Part shown: in pieces, positions 17,155-26,011 of the stretch
How positions within the stretch are numbered: the first letter of the stretch is position 1
Layout: each line of letters begins with the position of its first letter
DNA from: Opitutia bacterium
Lineage (GTDB): Bacteria; Verrucomicrobiota; Verrucomicrobiia; Opitutales; UBA953
Length of the DNA stretch: 64,000 nucleotides
Assembly: GCA_003569245.1 (NCBI GenBank)
Contig: BGOM01000015.1
Span: 264,692-328,691, forward strand
Direction: 5' to 3'
Notes under the pieces: model-generated
What the model was told of the DNA's origin: nothing
The model's input: only the letters and a program-made list of their open reading frames with translations
The model's database searches: none
Translations under genes and position numbers: made by a program

Positions 17155-18420
17155 ATGTTTTCTCGCCTCCTCAGCCGGCTCGGTCTGTTCGCCGCTCCGC
17201 TTTTCGCCCTGGTCGCCGCCGGCTGCTCGAAGGCCGACCTGACGGTTCGCCAGTCGACCCTCGATCCGAAGGGTCCGGTGGCGCAGATGCAGTATGATGT
17301 TTTCATGGACACGGTCTGGCTGGTCGTCGTCCTGTTCGTGCTCGTCGGCGGCCTCCTGGTCTACGCCGTCGTCCGTTTCCGCTCCCGCCCCGGCGAGACC
17401 GCCGCCCCGATCGTCGAGGAAGGCCACGGCAACCCGCTCGTCGAAATCGGCCTGATCACGGCGTCCATCGGCGCCCTGGTCTTCATCGCCGTCCCGACGC
17501 TCAGCGCCATCTGGTACACCGACGACGTTCCCGCCGAATCCGTGCCGAAGTCCAAGCTCTCCGCCTGGTATGGCCAGCCGCTCGACAAGGCCGTCGCGGA
17601 GCAGGTCCTCGAGATCGACGTCATCGGCAAGCAGTGGTGGTTCCGCTTCGAGTACCCGCAGCTGGGCCTGACCAACGACGCCAAGCACTCCGTCCCCAAC
17701 GAGATGGTCATCCCGAAGGGGGTCGCCGTACGCATCAACCTGCGCTCCGAGGACGTCATCCATTCCTTCTGGATCCCCAAGATCGCCGGCAAGGTCGACC
17801 TCATGCCCGGCCGCAAGAACCGGATGTGGATCCAGGCCGACCAGGTGGGGCACTACTACGGCCAGTGCGCCGAGTTCTGCGGTGATTCCCACGCCTACAT
17901 GCTGTTCCGCGTCGAGGTCCTCGAACCGGCCGATTTCGCCAAGTGGGTCGCCGCCCAGAAGGCCGACGCCGCCCCCGTCGCCGCCGGCTCGAAGGCCGAG
18001 CAGGGCAAGAACCTCTTCGCCGCGAAGAGCTGCGTGATGTGCCACAACGTCGGCGGCCATTTCGGCGCCGGCGCCTTCGGCCCCGACCTCACGCACCTCG
18101 CCTCCCGCAAGTCCCTCGCCGGCGCGTGGCTCGACAACCGCGACCCCAAGGCCCAGCGCGCGCTCGAGCAGACGAGCCCGCTCGGCACCGAGGCCTCCGT
18201 CCCCGTGGACCGCGCGACCTTCAAGGCCAATCTCATCAAGTGGATCGGCTCCTCCGGCATCGCCGCCGGCGCCGACGGCCAGCCGACCAAGGACGTGAAG
18301 CCCGGCAACCGCATGCACTACTACAAGATGTTCAACGTCGCCGGCCTGCGCGAGACGCACCAGAAGCTGACCGCCGACGAGCTCGACGCGCTCGCCGAGT
18401 ACCTCCTCACCCTCAAGTAA
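17155..18420 (+). CDS. ctaC: Cytochrome c oxidase subunit II with fused cytochrome c (caa3 type)
   Basis: Electron-entry subunit of a caa3 terminal oxidase, 421 residues. It has a lipoprotein-type signal (VAAGC), two membrane helices (residues about 45-70 and 95-120), and a periplasmic cupredoxin domain. The CuA site is GQCAEFCGDSHAYM near residue 236. A C-terminal cytochrome c domain follows, with heme motif CVMCH near residue 293. The fused cytochrome c is what defines caa3 oxidases and lets the enzyme take electrons from a soluble cytochrome or directly from a bc complex. It heads ctaC-ctaD-ctaE-ctaF. Confidence 0.95.
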   Translation: MFSRLLSRLGLFAAPLFALVAAGCSKADLTVRQSTLDPKGPVAQMQYDVFMDTVWLVVVLFVLVGGLLVYAVVRFRSRPGETAAPIVEEGHGNPLVEIGLITASIGALVFIAVPTLSAIWYTDDVPAESVPKSKLSAWYGQPLDKAVAEQVLEIDVIGKQWWFRFEYPQLGLTNDAKHSVPNEMVIPKGVAVRINLRSEDVIHSFWIPKIAGKVDLMPGRKNRMWIQADQVGHYYGQCAEFCGDSHAYMLFRVEVLEPADFAKWVAAQKADAAPVAAGSKAEQGKNLFAAKSCVMCHNVGGHFGAGAFGPDLTHLASRKSLAGAWLDNRDPKAQRALEQTSPLGTEASVPVDRATFKANLIKWIGSSGIAAGADGQPTKDVKPGNRMHYYKMFNVAGLRETHQKLTADELDALAEYLLTLK

Positions 18421-18439
18421 GTCCCCGCCCTTTATCCCG

Positions 18440-20485
18440 ATGTCCCACGACGCCCACCACGCCCCTGTCGCCTCCAAGCTCGAGCTCGCCCCCGAGCGCA
18501 GCGACCTCGGCCTCTACCGGCCCGACCGCACGCGCGGCCTCCTCGACTGGCTGACCACCGTCGACCACAAGAAGATCGGCGTGCTCTACGGCGCGTTCGC
18601 GATGCTCTACTTCCTCATCGGCGGCCTCGAGGCCCTCGCCATCCGCACGCAGCTGGCCCGTCCGGACCAGACCTTCGTCACGGCGCGCATGTACAACCAG
18701 CTGTTCACGATGCACGGCACGACGATGATCTTCCTCGGGGTCATGCCGCTGTCCGCCGCGTTCTTCAACTTCCTCGTGCCGCTGCAGATCGGCGCGCGCG
18801 ACGTCGCCTTCCCCCGCCTCAACGCGTTCTCGCTCTGGGCCTTCGTCTTCGGCGCCTTCGTCCTCAACGCCAGCTGGCTCTTCGAGTTCGGCCACCTCGC
18901 CGGCTGGTTCGACGGCTTCGCCTGGCACCAGGCCCTGACCTACACCGACTTCGCCCCGGCCAACGGCTGGTTCAGCTACGCGCCCCTCTCCGGCACCTTC
19001 GGCCAGGCCAACGCCGCGCTGCAGGCTCCCCGCTTCACGGGCGTGGGCACGGACTTCTGGATCATCGGCATCCAGATCCTCGGCGTCGCCTCCCTGGCCG
19101 CCTCGTTCAACTTCATCTGCACCATCATCAACATGCGCGCCAAGGGCATGACCATGATGCGCCTGCCGGTGTTCACCTGGATGACGCTCGTCACGTCCTT
19201 CCTCATCATCCTCGCGTTCCCCGCGATCACCGTCGCGCTCATCGAGCTGATGTTCGACCGCCAGTTCGGCGCCAACTTCTTCAACCCGTCCGCCGGCGGC
19301 CAGCCCGTCCTCTGGCAGCACCTCTTCTGGATCTTCGGCCACCCCGAGGTCTACATCCTCGTGCTCCCGGCGATGGGCATCGTCTCCGAGATCCTGCCGA
19401 CCTTCTCCGGCAAGGCCCTCTTCGGCTACCCGATCATCGTCTTCTCCGGCGCCGTCATCGGCTTCCTCGGCTTCGCCGTCTGGAGCCACCACATGTTCAC
19501 CACCGGCCTCGGCCCGGTCCCGACCGCCGCCTTCGCGCTGCTCACCATGGCCATCGCGGTCCCCACGGGCGTGAAGATCTTCAACTGGCTCGGCACCATC
19601 TGGGGCGGCCGCATCCGCTTCACCCCGCCGATGGTCCTCGCCCTCGGCTTCATCTGGATGTTCATGTGCGGCGGCTTCTCCGGCGTCATGCACTCCGCGG
19701 CCCCGGCCGACTCCCAGCAGCAGGACAGCTACTTCGTCATCGCGCACTTCCACTACGTGCTCCTCGGCGGCGTGCTCCTCGGCCTGATGGCGGGCCTGTA
19801 CTTCTGGTTCCCCAAGATCTTCGGCCGCATGCCCAACGCGACCGTCGCCTACGTGGCCTCCGGCCTCGTCATCCTCGGCTTCAACCTCGCCTTCGGCCCG
19901 ATGCACTACCTCGGTCTCGCCGGTCAGCCCCGCCGCACCCACACCTACCACGCCGGCAACGGCTGGGAGGACTGGAACTTCGTCGCCACCGTCGGCGCCT
20001 TCATCCTCGGCATCGGCGTCTTCATGGCCTTCGCCAACCTCGTCTACACCGCCTTCAAGGGCCCCAAGTGCTCCTCCGATCCGTGGGACGGCCGCACGCT
20101 CGAGTGGTCCCTGCCGTCGCCGGTGCCGGAGTACAACTTCGCGCAGAGCCCGGTCGTCAGCGCCCGCGACGCCTTCACCGAGCATAAGCACGGCACGAAG
20201 CGCATCGCCTACGAGGCGGACGGTGGCGAGGCCGGCGTCCACATGCCCAGCCAGTCCTGGATGCCGATGCTCGCGGCCGGCGGTTTCCTCTTCATCGGTT
20301 TCGGCATGCCCATGATGGCGATGGGGATCCCCCACGCCGGATGGATCGTCGTCAGCGGCGTCGCCGTCCTCTTCGCCGGTATCTGGTTCTGGGCCCTCGA
20401 AGGCCCCGGCGGCTACATGCTGAAGACCCCCGCGGTCAGCCCGACCCCCGCCGGCACCCCGGCCGCCTCGACCTCGGCCCACTGA
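18440..20485 (+). CDS. ctaD: Cytochrome c oxidase subunit I
   Basis: Catalytic heme-copper subunit that reduces oxygen to water and pumps protons. It has 681 residues. The core begins with DWLTTVDHKKIGVLY, contains the CuB and cross-link segment HPEVYILVLP, the WSHHMFTTG histidine pair, and AHFHYVL with the heme ligands. It is longer than the usual 530-560 because about 100 C-terminal residues add two further membrane helices and a Pro/Ala/Thr-rich tail, as in some caa3 enzymes. It follows ctaC by 19 bases. Confidence 0.97.
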   Translation: MSHDAHHAPVASKLELAPERSDLGLYRPDRTRGLLDWLTTVDHKKIGVLYGAFAMLYFLIGGLEALAIRTQLARPDQTFVTARMYNQLFTMHGTTMIFLGVMPLSAAFFNFLVPLQIGARDVAFPRLNAFSLWAFVFGAFVLNASWLFEFGHLAGWFDGFAWHQALTYTDFAPANGWFSYAPLSGTFGQANAALQAPRFTGVGTDFWIIGIQILGVASLAASFNFICTIINMRAKGMTMMRLPVFTWMTLVTSFLIILAFPAITVALIELMFDRQFGANFFNPSAGGQPVLWQHLFWIFGHPEVYILVLPAMGIVSEILPTFSGKALFGYPIIVFSGAVIGFLGFAVWSHHMFTTGLGPVPTAAFALLTMAIAVPTGVKIFNWLGTIWGGRIRFTPPMVLALGFIWMFMCGGFSGVMHSAAPADSQQQDSYFVIAHFHYVLLGGVLLGLMAGLYFWFPKIFGRMPNATVAYVASGLVILGFNLAFGPMHYLGLAGQPRRTHTYHAGNGWEDWNFVATVGAFILGIGVFMAFANLVYTAFKGPKCSSDPWDGRTLEWSLPSPVPEYNFAQSPVVSARDAFTEHKHGTKRIAYEADGGEAGVHMPSQSWMPMLAAGGFLFIGFGMPMMAMGIPHAGWIVVSGVAVLFAGIWFWALEGPGGYMLKTPAVSPTPAGTPAASTSAH

Positions 20486-20516
20486 TCGCCCGACCCACCC
20501 CGACCCTTATCCTACC

Positions 20517-21182
20517 ATGTCGCAAGACGCCGCCCATCACGCCCCGACGTCCACGGGGATCGACCACAAGAAGCTCATCATGTGGCTCTTCCTGGCTTCC
20601 GACTGCATGTTCTTCGGGACCCTGATCTCGACGCACCTGCTGTACCGCAAGCTTTACCCCACCGGTTTCACGGACGCCGAGGGCCACCAGCAGTTCGTCC
20701 AGAAGCTCTTCAACATCGAGCTGACGTCCTTCTCGACGTTCATCCTGCTGATGTCCTCGTTCCTCATGGCGCTGGCGGTCTCGGCCATGCACAAGGGCCA
20801 GCTGAAGTCCTTCCGCCGCAACGTCGTGGGCGTGATCTTCTTCGGCCTGATCTTCCTGGGCTGCCAGGTCTATGAGTTCACCCACTTCTACCACCAGGGC
20901 CTCACCATCCAGAACAGCGTGCTCGGCTCGACCTTCTACGTGCTGACCGGCACGCACGGCACGCACGTCGCCATCGGCATCCTCTGGCTGGTGATGCTGT
21001 ATTTCTACAGCTTCACCGGCAAGCTCGGGGGCCACGTCGGCGCCCTCGACGTCGAGGTCGCCGGCCTGTACTGGCACTTCGTCGACATCGTCTGGATCAT
21101 CATCTTCACCGCCGTCTACCTCGTCGAGTACCTTGGGCCCTCGGGTATCTGGGGCAACGGCTTGCCGGTCCTCGCCAAATAA
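20517..21182 (+). CDS. ctaE: Cytochrome c oxidase subunit III
   Basis: A 221-residue integral membrane subunit that stabilises the oxidase core and proton uptake. It shows FLASDCMFFGTLISTHLLY near the N-terminus, GSTFYVLTGTHGTHVAIGILWL in the middle and GLYWHFVDIVWIIIFTAVYLVEYL at the C-terminus, all family hallmarks, with five expected membrane helices. It lies 31 bases after ctaD and 15 bases before ctaF. Confidence 0.96.
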   Translation: MSQDAAHHAPTSTGIDHKKLIMWLFLASDCMFFGTLISTHLLYRKLYPTGFTDAEGHQQFVQKLFNIELTSFSTFILLMSSFLMALAVSAMHKGQLKSFRRNVVGVIFFGLIFLGCQVYEFTHFYHQGLTIQNSVLGSTFYVLTGTHGTHVAIGILWLVMLYFYSFTGKLGGHVGALDVEVAGLYWHFVDIVWIIIFTAVYLVEYLGPSGIWGNGLPVLAK

Positions 21183-21197
21183 ACCCTTCCCACGACC

Positions 21198-21530
21198 ATG
21201 TCCGACGCTGTCATTGACCAGAAGACCATCGCCATCGAGACGGAGCGGTACCACCACTTCATCACGCTGGCCCTCTGGCTCGCCGCGATCACCGGGGTGG
21301 AGATCGTCCTGATCTTCCTCCCGCTCCCGGCCGCGGTGCTCCTCGCGGTCCTCGCCCTCCTCTCCGCCGTCAAGTTCTTCGCCGTCATCCTGTGGTTCAT
21401 GCACCTGATCTACGACGCGCGCCTGCTTTTCTGGCTGTTCTTCGCTGGGCTGGCCCTCGCGTTCGCGACCTTCACCGCGGTGCTGATGTTGTTCGAGACC
21501 GGACGGATCGACACGAAGTGGTTCGCGTAA
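21198..21530 (+). CDS. ctaF: Cytochrome c oxidase subunit IV family protein
   Basis: A small 110-residue membrane protein with three helices. The segment SAVKFFAVILWFMHLIYD matches the subunit IV (CtaF/CoxD-like) family. Such subunits assist assembly or stability of bacterial oxidases. Position immediately after ctaE supports the call. Confidence 0.88.
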   Translation: MSDAVIDQKTIAIETERYHHFITLALWLAAITGVEIVLIFLPLPAAVLLAVLALLSAVKFFAVILWFMHLIYDARLLFWLFFAGLALAFATFTAVLMLFETGRIDTKWFA

Positions 21531-21540
21531 GGCCGCGGCC

Positions 21541-22785
21541 ATGCGCCGCTGGCCCGTCCTGTTGCTCGGCCTCGCCCTCGGGGCGGCGGGTTGCCGGGAA
21601 CAGGCCGCGCCCCGTCCGGCTCCCCTGACCCACACGGCTTATGTGTGGCGGCAGGGGTGGGACCCCGCGGCTGTCGCGTCGCTCGCGGACCGCGCCTGGC
21701 CCGCCGGCCTGACCGAGCTCAACGTCCTCGTCGGCGAATGCGGTCTGGGCGTGGGCGGTCGGCGCGTGGTCCCGCCCTGGCCGGCCTTGCGCGGGACGGG
21801 CAAGACCGTGTCGCTCTCGGTACGCATCGGGACCCGACAGGCCCTGGGCGGTCCGGCCGAGCCGGATCTCACGGAGGGATTGACGCTCCTGCGGCAAGGC
21901 TGGGAGGACGCCCGCGCCGCCGGGGTGACCATCGCGAGCGTGCAGGTCGACTTCGACTGCCCCTCGCGGTTGCTGTCCGCCTACGCGGATCGGATCGCCG
22001 CGGCCAAACGCGCCTGGCCGGAGGTCCGTCTGACGGTGACGACCTTGCCGACCTGGCTGAAGGAACCAGGTTTCGGCCGGCTGATCACCGCGGCCGATGG
22101 CTGGACGTTGCAACTGCACGGGACGCACCGGCCGAATCTCGCGAAACCGGTCCCGTTGTTCGCGGAGGCGGAAGCCCTCGGCTGGATCGAGCAGGCGGAG
22201 ATGTTCGGCCGGCCGTTCCGCATCGCCTTGCCGACCTACGCCTACCTGGCCTGCTACTCCGCCACGGGTGCCTACCTCGGGGTGCGCGCCGAGTCGGCCG
22301 AGCTGCCCAAGGGCACGGCCCGCACCCAGGTTCTCCCCGCCGACCCCGCCGCGGTGGTCCGCTTGTTGGAGCGGCTCGCGGATCGCCGCCACGCGCTCGT
22401 CCTCGGGGTCGACTGGTTCCGGCTGCCTTTCCCGGGCGACCGCCAGAATTGGACGATGGCCGGCTGGTCGCAGGTGATCGCCTGCCAGCCTCTGCCGACC
22501 GTCTGCTCCCCGGAACTACGCGTCGACGGGGCCTTGGCGGATGTCGCCGTGGTCAACGCCACCGGCCAGCCCTTGCCGTTACCCGCGGTCGAGGTGGCCT
22601 GGCGCGGAACCCGGCCGCTCGCGGCCGATGCCACGACGGACTGGGTCGCGGCGTCCGGCCCCGAAGCCGTGACCTTCCGTCCGCACCCGCTCGCGGGCTT
22701 CCTGGCGCCCGGCGAGCGTCGGGTGGTCGGGTGGGTCCGGCTGACCGAGACCCGTCCGGTCGAGGTCCGGATCCTCGGCGAATAA
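21541..22785 (+). CDS. DUF3142-family lipoprotein
   Basis: A 414-residue predicted lipoprotein with lipobox LGAAGC (C19). After the signal comes THTAYVWRQGWDPAAVASL, which matches the YVW(Q)R opening of DUF3142 proteins. A central region may form a TIM-like barrel, with QVDFDCPSRLLSAYADRI carrying two conserved aspartates and PTYAYLACY near residue 240. The C-terminal 100 residues look like a beta-sandwich. DUF3142 has no established function; a glycosidase-like fold is a guess. It begins 10 bases after ctaF and is followed by an unknown 794-residue protein. Confidence 0.75.
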   Translation: MRRWPVLLLGLALGAAGCREQAAPRPAPLTHTAYVWRQGWDPAAVASLADRAWPAGLTELNVLVGECGLGVGGRRVVPPWPALRGTGKTVSLSVRIGTRQALGGPAEPDLTEGLTLLRQGWEDARAAGVTIASVQVDFDCPSRLLSAYADRIAAAKRAWPEVRLTVTTLPTWLKEPGFGRLITAADGWTLQLHGTHRPNLAKPVPLFAEAEALGWIEQAEMFGRPFRIALPTYAYLACYSATGAYLGVRAESAELPKGTARTQVLPADPAAVVRLLERLADRRHALVLGVDWFRLPFPGDRQNWTMAGWSQVIACQPLPTVCSPELRVDGALADVAVVNATGQPLPLPAVEVAWRGTRPLAADATTDWVAASGPEAVTFRPHPLAGFLAPGERRVVGWVRLTETRPVEVRILGE

Positions 22786-22846
22786 CCCGGTCCGGATTTC
22801 GATTCCCATCCGCCCCGCGTTCTGTCATTTACTTCTCCTTACGCTG

Positions 22847-25231
22847 ATGACGAAGCACACCCTGGGATGGATCGGACTGCTCGCCGGCCTCGGCGTGGCC
22901 TGGGCTTGTAGCGGTTGGAGTCCCGAAGAAGGGCTCGTCGCCGGCGACACCGCCTTGAGCCGCCCGTTTGAGACGAACTTTCCGGCCGACCTCATCGCCT
23001 ATCACGGGCCGGGCCCCGCGGCGGGGGAGACCCGCTCGCTCTTCGCGCGGATGCATGAACCCAGCCCTCCGCGGGTCGTGGTCAGCGAAGGTCTGCTGGT
23101 CGAACTCCGGTCGGCGACCGCGGGGTGGACGGCGGCGCGCCGGGAGCAACTGCTTCGCCCCATCGCGTCGTATCTCGCCGCCCGGCTGGCGGACAACGGC
23201 GGCATCTACCAGCTGTCGGCCGATGGTCCGTGGAAGCTCGTCGTCAACGGGCCGGAGGTCGTCTTTCCCCCGCGCGCGCTCCGGACGCACCGTTTTGCCG
23301 AGAAGGACCGGCCGACGCTCGAGGCCGCCTACGCCGCGGCGGTGAAGGAATTACCCGCGGAGTTCCGGCTCTACTTCCGTTCCCTGGATTACGCCGGGGC
23401 GGATGGTGCGCTGCTTTGCGATGAGCTGCTGGCCTTGCCGGCCGGCGAAAGGAAACACCTGACGGCGCTGGCCCACTACCGCCGGGCCCGCCTCCGGATG
23501 GCGGACGTGCGCTCGGCCGGGCCGGATGATGCGACGGTACGGCGCGCGTTGGCGGCGGTCCGCGCCGACTTGGAGGCCGTGGGCACGGCGGTGCGGGCCG
23601 GGAGCGCCGATATCGGGGGCGTTGCTTTCGCCGCGCAGGGCTGGCTGGCCCACCTACGCTGCGCCGTGCTGCCTTTGCCGCGCCTGCGCGCGCTCGGTGA
23701 GGCCGACCTCGGTCAGGCCCTGCGGATCTACCTCGAGCAGCGTCGGGGGGGCGAGCCGACCGCGGACGACTCGATCGTCCACATCCTGCGGGCGGCCGCC
23801 GGGTGCGAGGATTTCACCGAGTGCGCGCGGGACCCCGAGTTGCGACGATTGATGACCGCCTACCTGTCCGGCGGCGGCCAGCTCACCCAAGGCTCGGCCC
23901 TCTTCGACCGCGAAGGTCTGGTCGGGCACGCCAGAGCCTGGCTCGCCGCGTTGCGCGCGGCCCGGGTGGATTTCTCGGCCGATGCCGTCCGCCTCGCCGC
24001 GCTCGCCTACCGGGTCGGCGATTGGGAGGGCTGCGCGCAAACCCTGCGTGAGGCCCCGTCCGCCGATCCCTTGGCCACGTTGCTCCGGGCGCGGCTCGAC
24101 CTGCGTGCCGGCCGCCCGGTCGAGGCGACCCGGACCTTGGGCGCGCTCCTGCAGCCGCAGGATCGCCGCTTCAGCCTCGGGGTCTACTTCTACGATTTCG
24201 ATGATCGCACGCGGGGGGCGAACCCGAGCGAGCTGCCGGCCTACCGTTTCGAGCTACCGGATCCTTCCGCGGGTCAGTTCGCCAAGGCTCGCTCGGAACT
24301 GGCGACGTTGCTCCTCGCCCAAGGGCGTTACCTGGAGGCGCTCGATCACTTCTACCGGACCGGTCAGACCAAGGACTTCGCGTATGTCGCCGAATGCGTG
24401 CTGAAGGTCGATGAGCTCAAGGCCTACGTGGATCGCGCCTGGCCGGAGGATGCATCCACGGTCAAACCCACGGCCAAGCGCATCAAGTACCGGCTCGACG
24501 AGGAGCCGGAGCAGTGTACCCCCTTACCGCCGGCCCAGGCGCTCCGCCACCTGCTCGCCCGCCGGCTCTTCCGCGCCGGCCGTACCGCCGAGGCCCTGCC
24601 TTACTACCCGGCGGAGATTCGCCCGCCGTTCGCGCACTACCTCGAGCTGATGACCCGCGCCGCGGACCAGACCAAGGCCAGGCGCGAACGGGCCGACGCC
24701 TATTGGCGCGCCGCGCTGGTTCTCAGAGAGTTGGACGACGCCACGCAGTTCTGCGACTTCGGCCAGGACTGGACGAGCGCCCGCGATTACTCCGACGACG
24801 CCAAGGATGACAAGCCGCTGCACTGGCACGATGTCGGCGGCCTGCCGCGCGTCCGGGTCCAGCCGGTCGGCGATGAACCGGATTCGCTGCTCGCCGCGCC
24901 TGGGCCCGACGAGCAGGCGCGCGTCCACGCCTGGATCGCGGCGAATCTCGACCGGCCGGACAGGGCACACCGCTCCGCGCGCTACGCCGTCGCCCGGCTC
25001 GCCTTGCAGGCGGCCGAACTCCTGCCCGACGACGACCTGGGCGGGTCCCGGATCCTGCAATTCGCCGGTAGCCTGCTCAAATACATGGAGCCGGCCGCCG
25101 CTCAGCCTTATTACCGCCTGCTGGCGACCCGCTTCAAGGGCACGCCCCTCGGGGCCCATGCCCGCGCCAAGCATTGGTTCTCGCCCTTGGCTTGCGAGCC
25201 GGATCCGGACTGGATACTTAAGGGGCGATGA
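22847..25231 (+). CDS. Large exported alpha-helical protein of unknown function
   Basis: A 794-residue protein that I do not recognise. An N-terminal hydrophobic segment (GWIGLLAGLGVAWACSG) suggests export and possibly lipidation at C21, although the residues before the cysteine are a poor lipobox. The body is rich in Ala, Leu and Arg with repeated helix-pair patterns such as LAQGRYLEALDHFYRTGQTKD, suggesting TPR-like repeats. A conserved-looking polar segment DKPLHWHDVGGLPRVRV is near residue 665. It overlaps ctaG by 4 bases and follows the DUF3142 gene by 61 bases, so all three may share a transcript with the oxidase genes. Confidence 0.65.
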   Translation: MTKHTLGWIGLLAGLGVAWACSGWSPEEGLVAGDTALSRPFETNFPADLIAYHGPGPAAGETRSLFARMHEPSPPRVVVSEGLLVELRSATAGWTAARREQLLRPIASYLAARLADNGGIYQLSADGPWKLVVNGPEVVFPPRALRTHRFAEKDRPTLEAAYAAAVKELPAEFRLYFRSLDYAGADGALLCDELLALPAGERKHLTALAHYRRARLRMADVRSAGPDDATVRRALAAVRADLEAVGTAVRAGSADIGGVAFAAQGWLAHLRCAVLPLPRLRALGEADLGQALRIYLEQRRGGEPTADDSIVHILRAAAGCEDFTECARDPELRRLMTAYLSGGGQLTQGSALFDREGLVGHARAWLAALRAARVDFSADAVRLAALAYRVGDWEGCAQTLREAPSADPLATLLRARLDLRAGRPVEATRTLGALLQPQDRRFSLGVYFYDFDDRTRGANPSELPAYRFELPDPSAGQFAKARSELATLLLAQGRYLEALDHFYRTGQTKDFAYVAECVLKVDELKAYVDRAWPEDASTVKPTAKRIKYRLDEEPEQCTPLPPAQALRHLLARRLFRAGRTAEALPYYPAEIRPPFAHYLELMTRAADQTKARRERADAYWRAALVLRELDDATQFCDFGQDWTSARDYSDDAKDDKPLHWHDVGGLPRVRVQPVGDEPDSLLAAPGPDEQARVHAWIAANLDRPDRAHRSARYAVARLALQAAELLPDDDLGGSRILQFAGSLLKYMEPAAAQPYYRLLATRFKGTPLGAHARAKHWFSPLACEPDPDWILKGR

Positions 25232-26007
25232 CGATCCCGCTCCACTGGCACACCGAGCCGCTCCTCCTGCTCGTGGTGGTGGGTGCTTCCTGGCTTTACG
25301 CCCTGGCCGTCGGTCCGGGCCGGTCGCGCTGGGCACCCGCGGGCATGGCCTACCCGGTCGGCTCCGCGGTCTGTTTCCATGCGGGCGTCGCCGTCGCCTA
25401 CCTGGCCGTCGGTTCGCCGTTGGACCAGCTCGGCGAGGCCTTCCTGCTCTCGGCCCACATGCTGCAGCACATGCTGCTGATCTACATCGCCGCGCCGCTC
25501 ATCGTGCTCGGGTTGCCGCCGGAGATGACCGACACCTTCCTGCGCGCCCACCCCCGCGTGACCGCGGTCCTGCGCCGCCTGGTCCACCCGGTGACGGCCG
25601 GCGTGGTGTTCTCGGGCATCTTCATCCTCTGGCATTTCCCCGAACTCTACGAGGCCGCGCTCCGCAGCCGCCCGCTCCACATCATCGAGCACTGGTCGAT
25701 GTTCCTGCCGGCCATCCTGATGGTCTGGCCGTTGCTTTCCCGCTCGACGGTCCTGCCCCGGATCGGCTACGGCGCCGCCATCCTCTATGCGTTCGCGCTG
25801 ATGGTCGCGGACCTGCCGCTGTGGCTGGCCCTCATCTTCGGGAACCACCCGATCTACGAGACCTACCGGCTCGCCCCGCGCGTCTCCGAACTGAGCGCGG
25901 CCGCCGACATGATCCTCGGCGCGTCCATCATGAAGGGCTTCAACGAGGTCTTCTCGCTCCTCAACATGGGCTTCGCCTTCTTCGCCTGGTACAAGCGGGA
26001 CCGCTGA
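25228..26007 (+). CDS. ctaG: Cytochrome c oxidase assembly factor CtaG (caa3 type)
   Basis: A 259-residue membrane protein of the caa3_CtaG family, required for assembly (probably CuB insertion) of caa3 oxidases. It has about seven helices. Family features include SAHMLQHMLLIYIAAPLIVLGLP near residue 72, ILWHFPELYEAAL, HIIEHWSMFLPAILMVWPLL and the histidine-rich positions in them. The ATG overlaps the stop of the 794-residue protein by 4 bases. This links the intervening unknown genes to the oxidase locus. Confidence 0.92.
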   Translation: MTIPLHWHTEPLLLLVVVGASWLYALAVGPGRSRWAPAGMAYPVGSAVCFHAGVAVAYLAVGSPLDQLGEAFLLSAHMLQHMLLIYIAAPLIVLGLPPEMTDTFLRAHPRVTAVLRRLVHPVTAGVVFSGIFILWHFPELYEAALRSRPLHIIEHWSMFLPAILMVWPLLSRSTVLPRIGYGAAILYAFALMVADLPLWLALIFGNHPIYETYRLAPRVSELSAAADMILGASIMKGFNEVFSLLNMGFAFFAWYKRDR

Positions 26008-26011
26008 GGGC

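Noticed and set aside
18413..20482. A long open frame antisense to ctaD
   Set aside because: It is a composition effect of the codon bias in high-GC DNA. The translated product is low-complexity Gly/Glu/Asp/Val-rich and matches no family, while ctaD is unambiguous.
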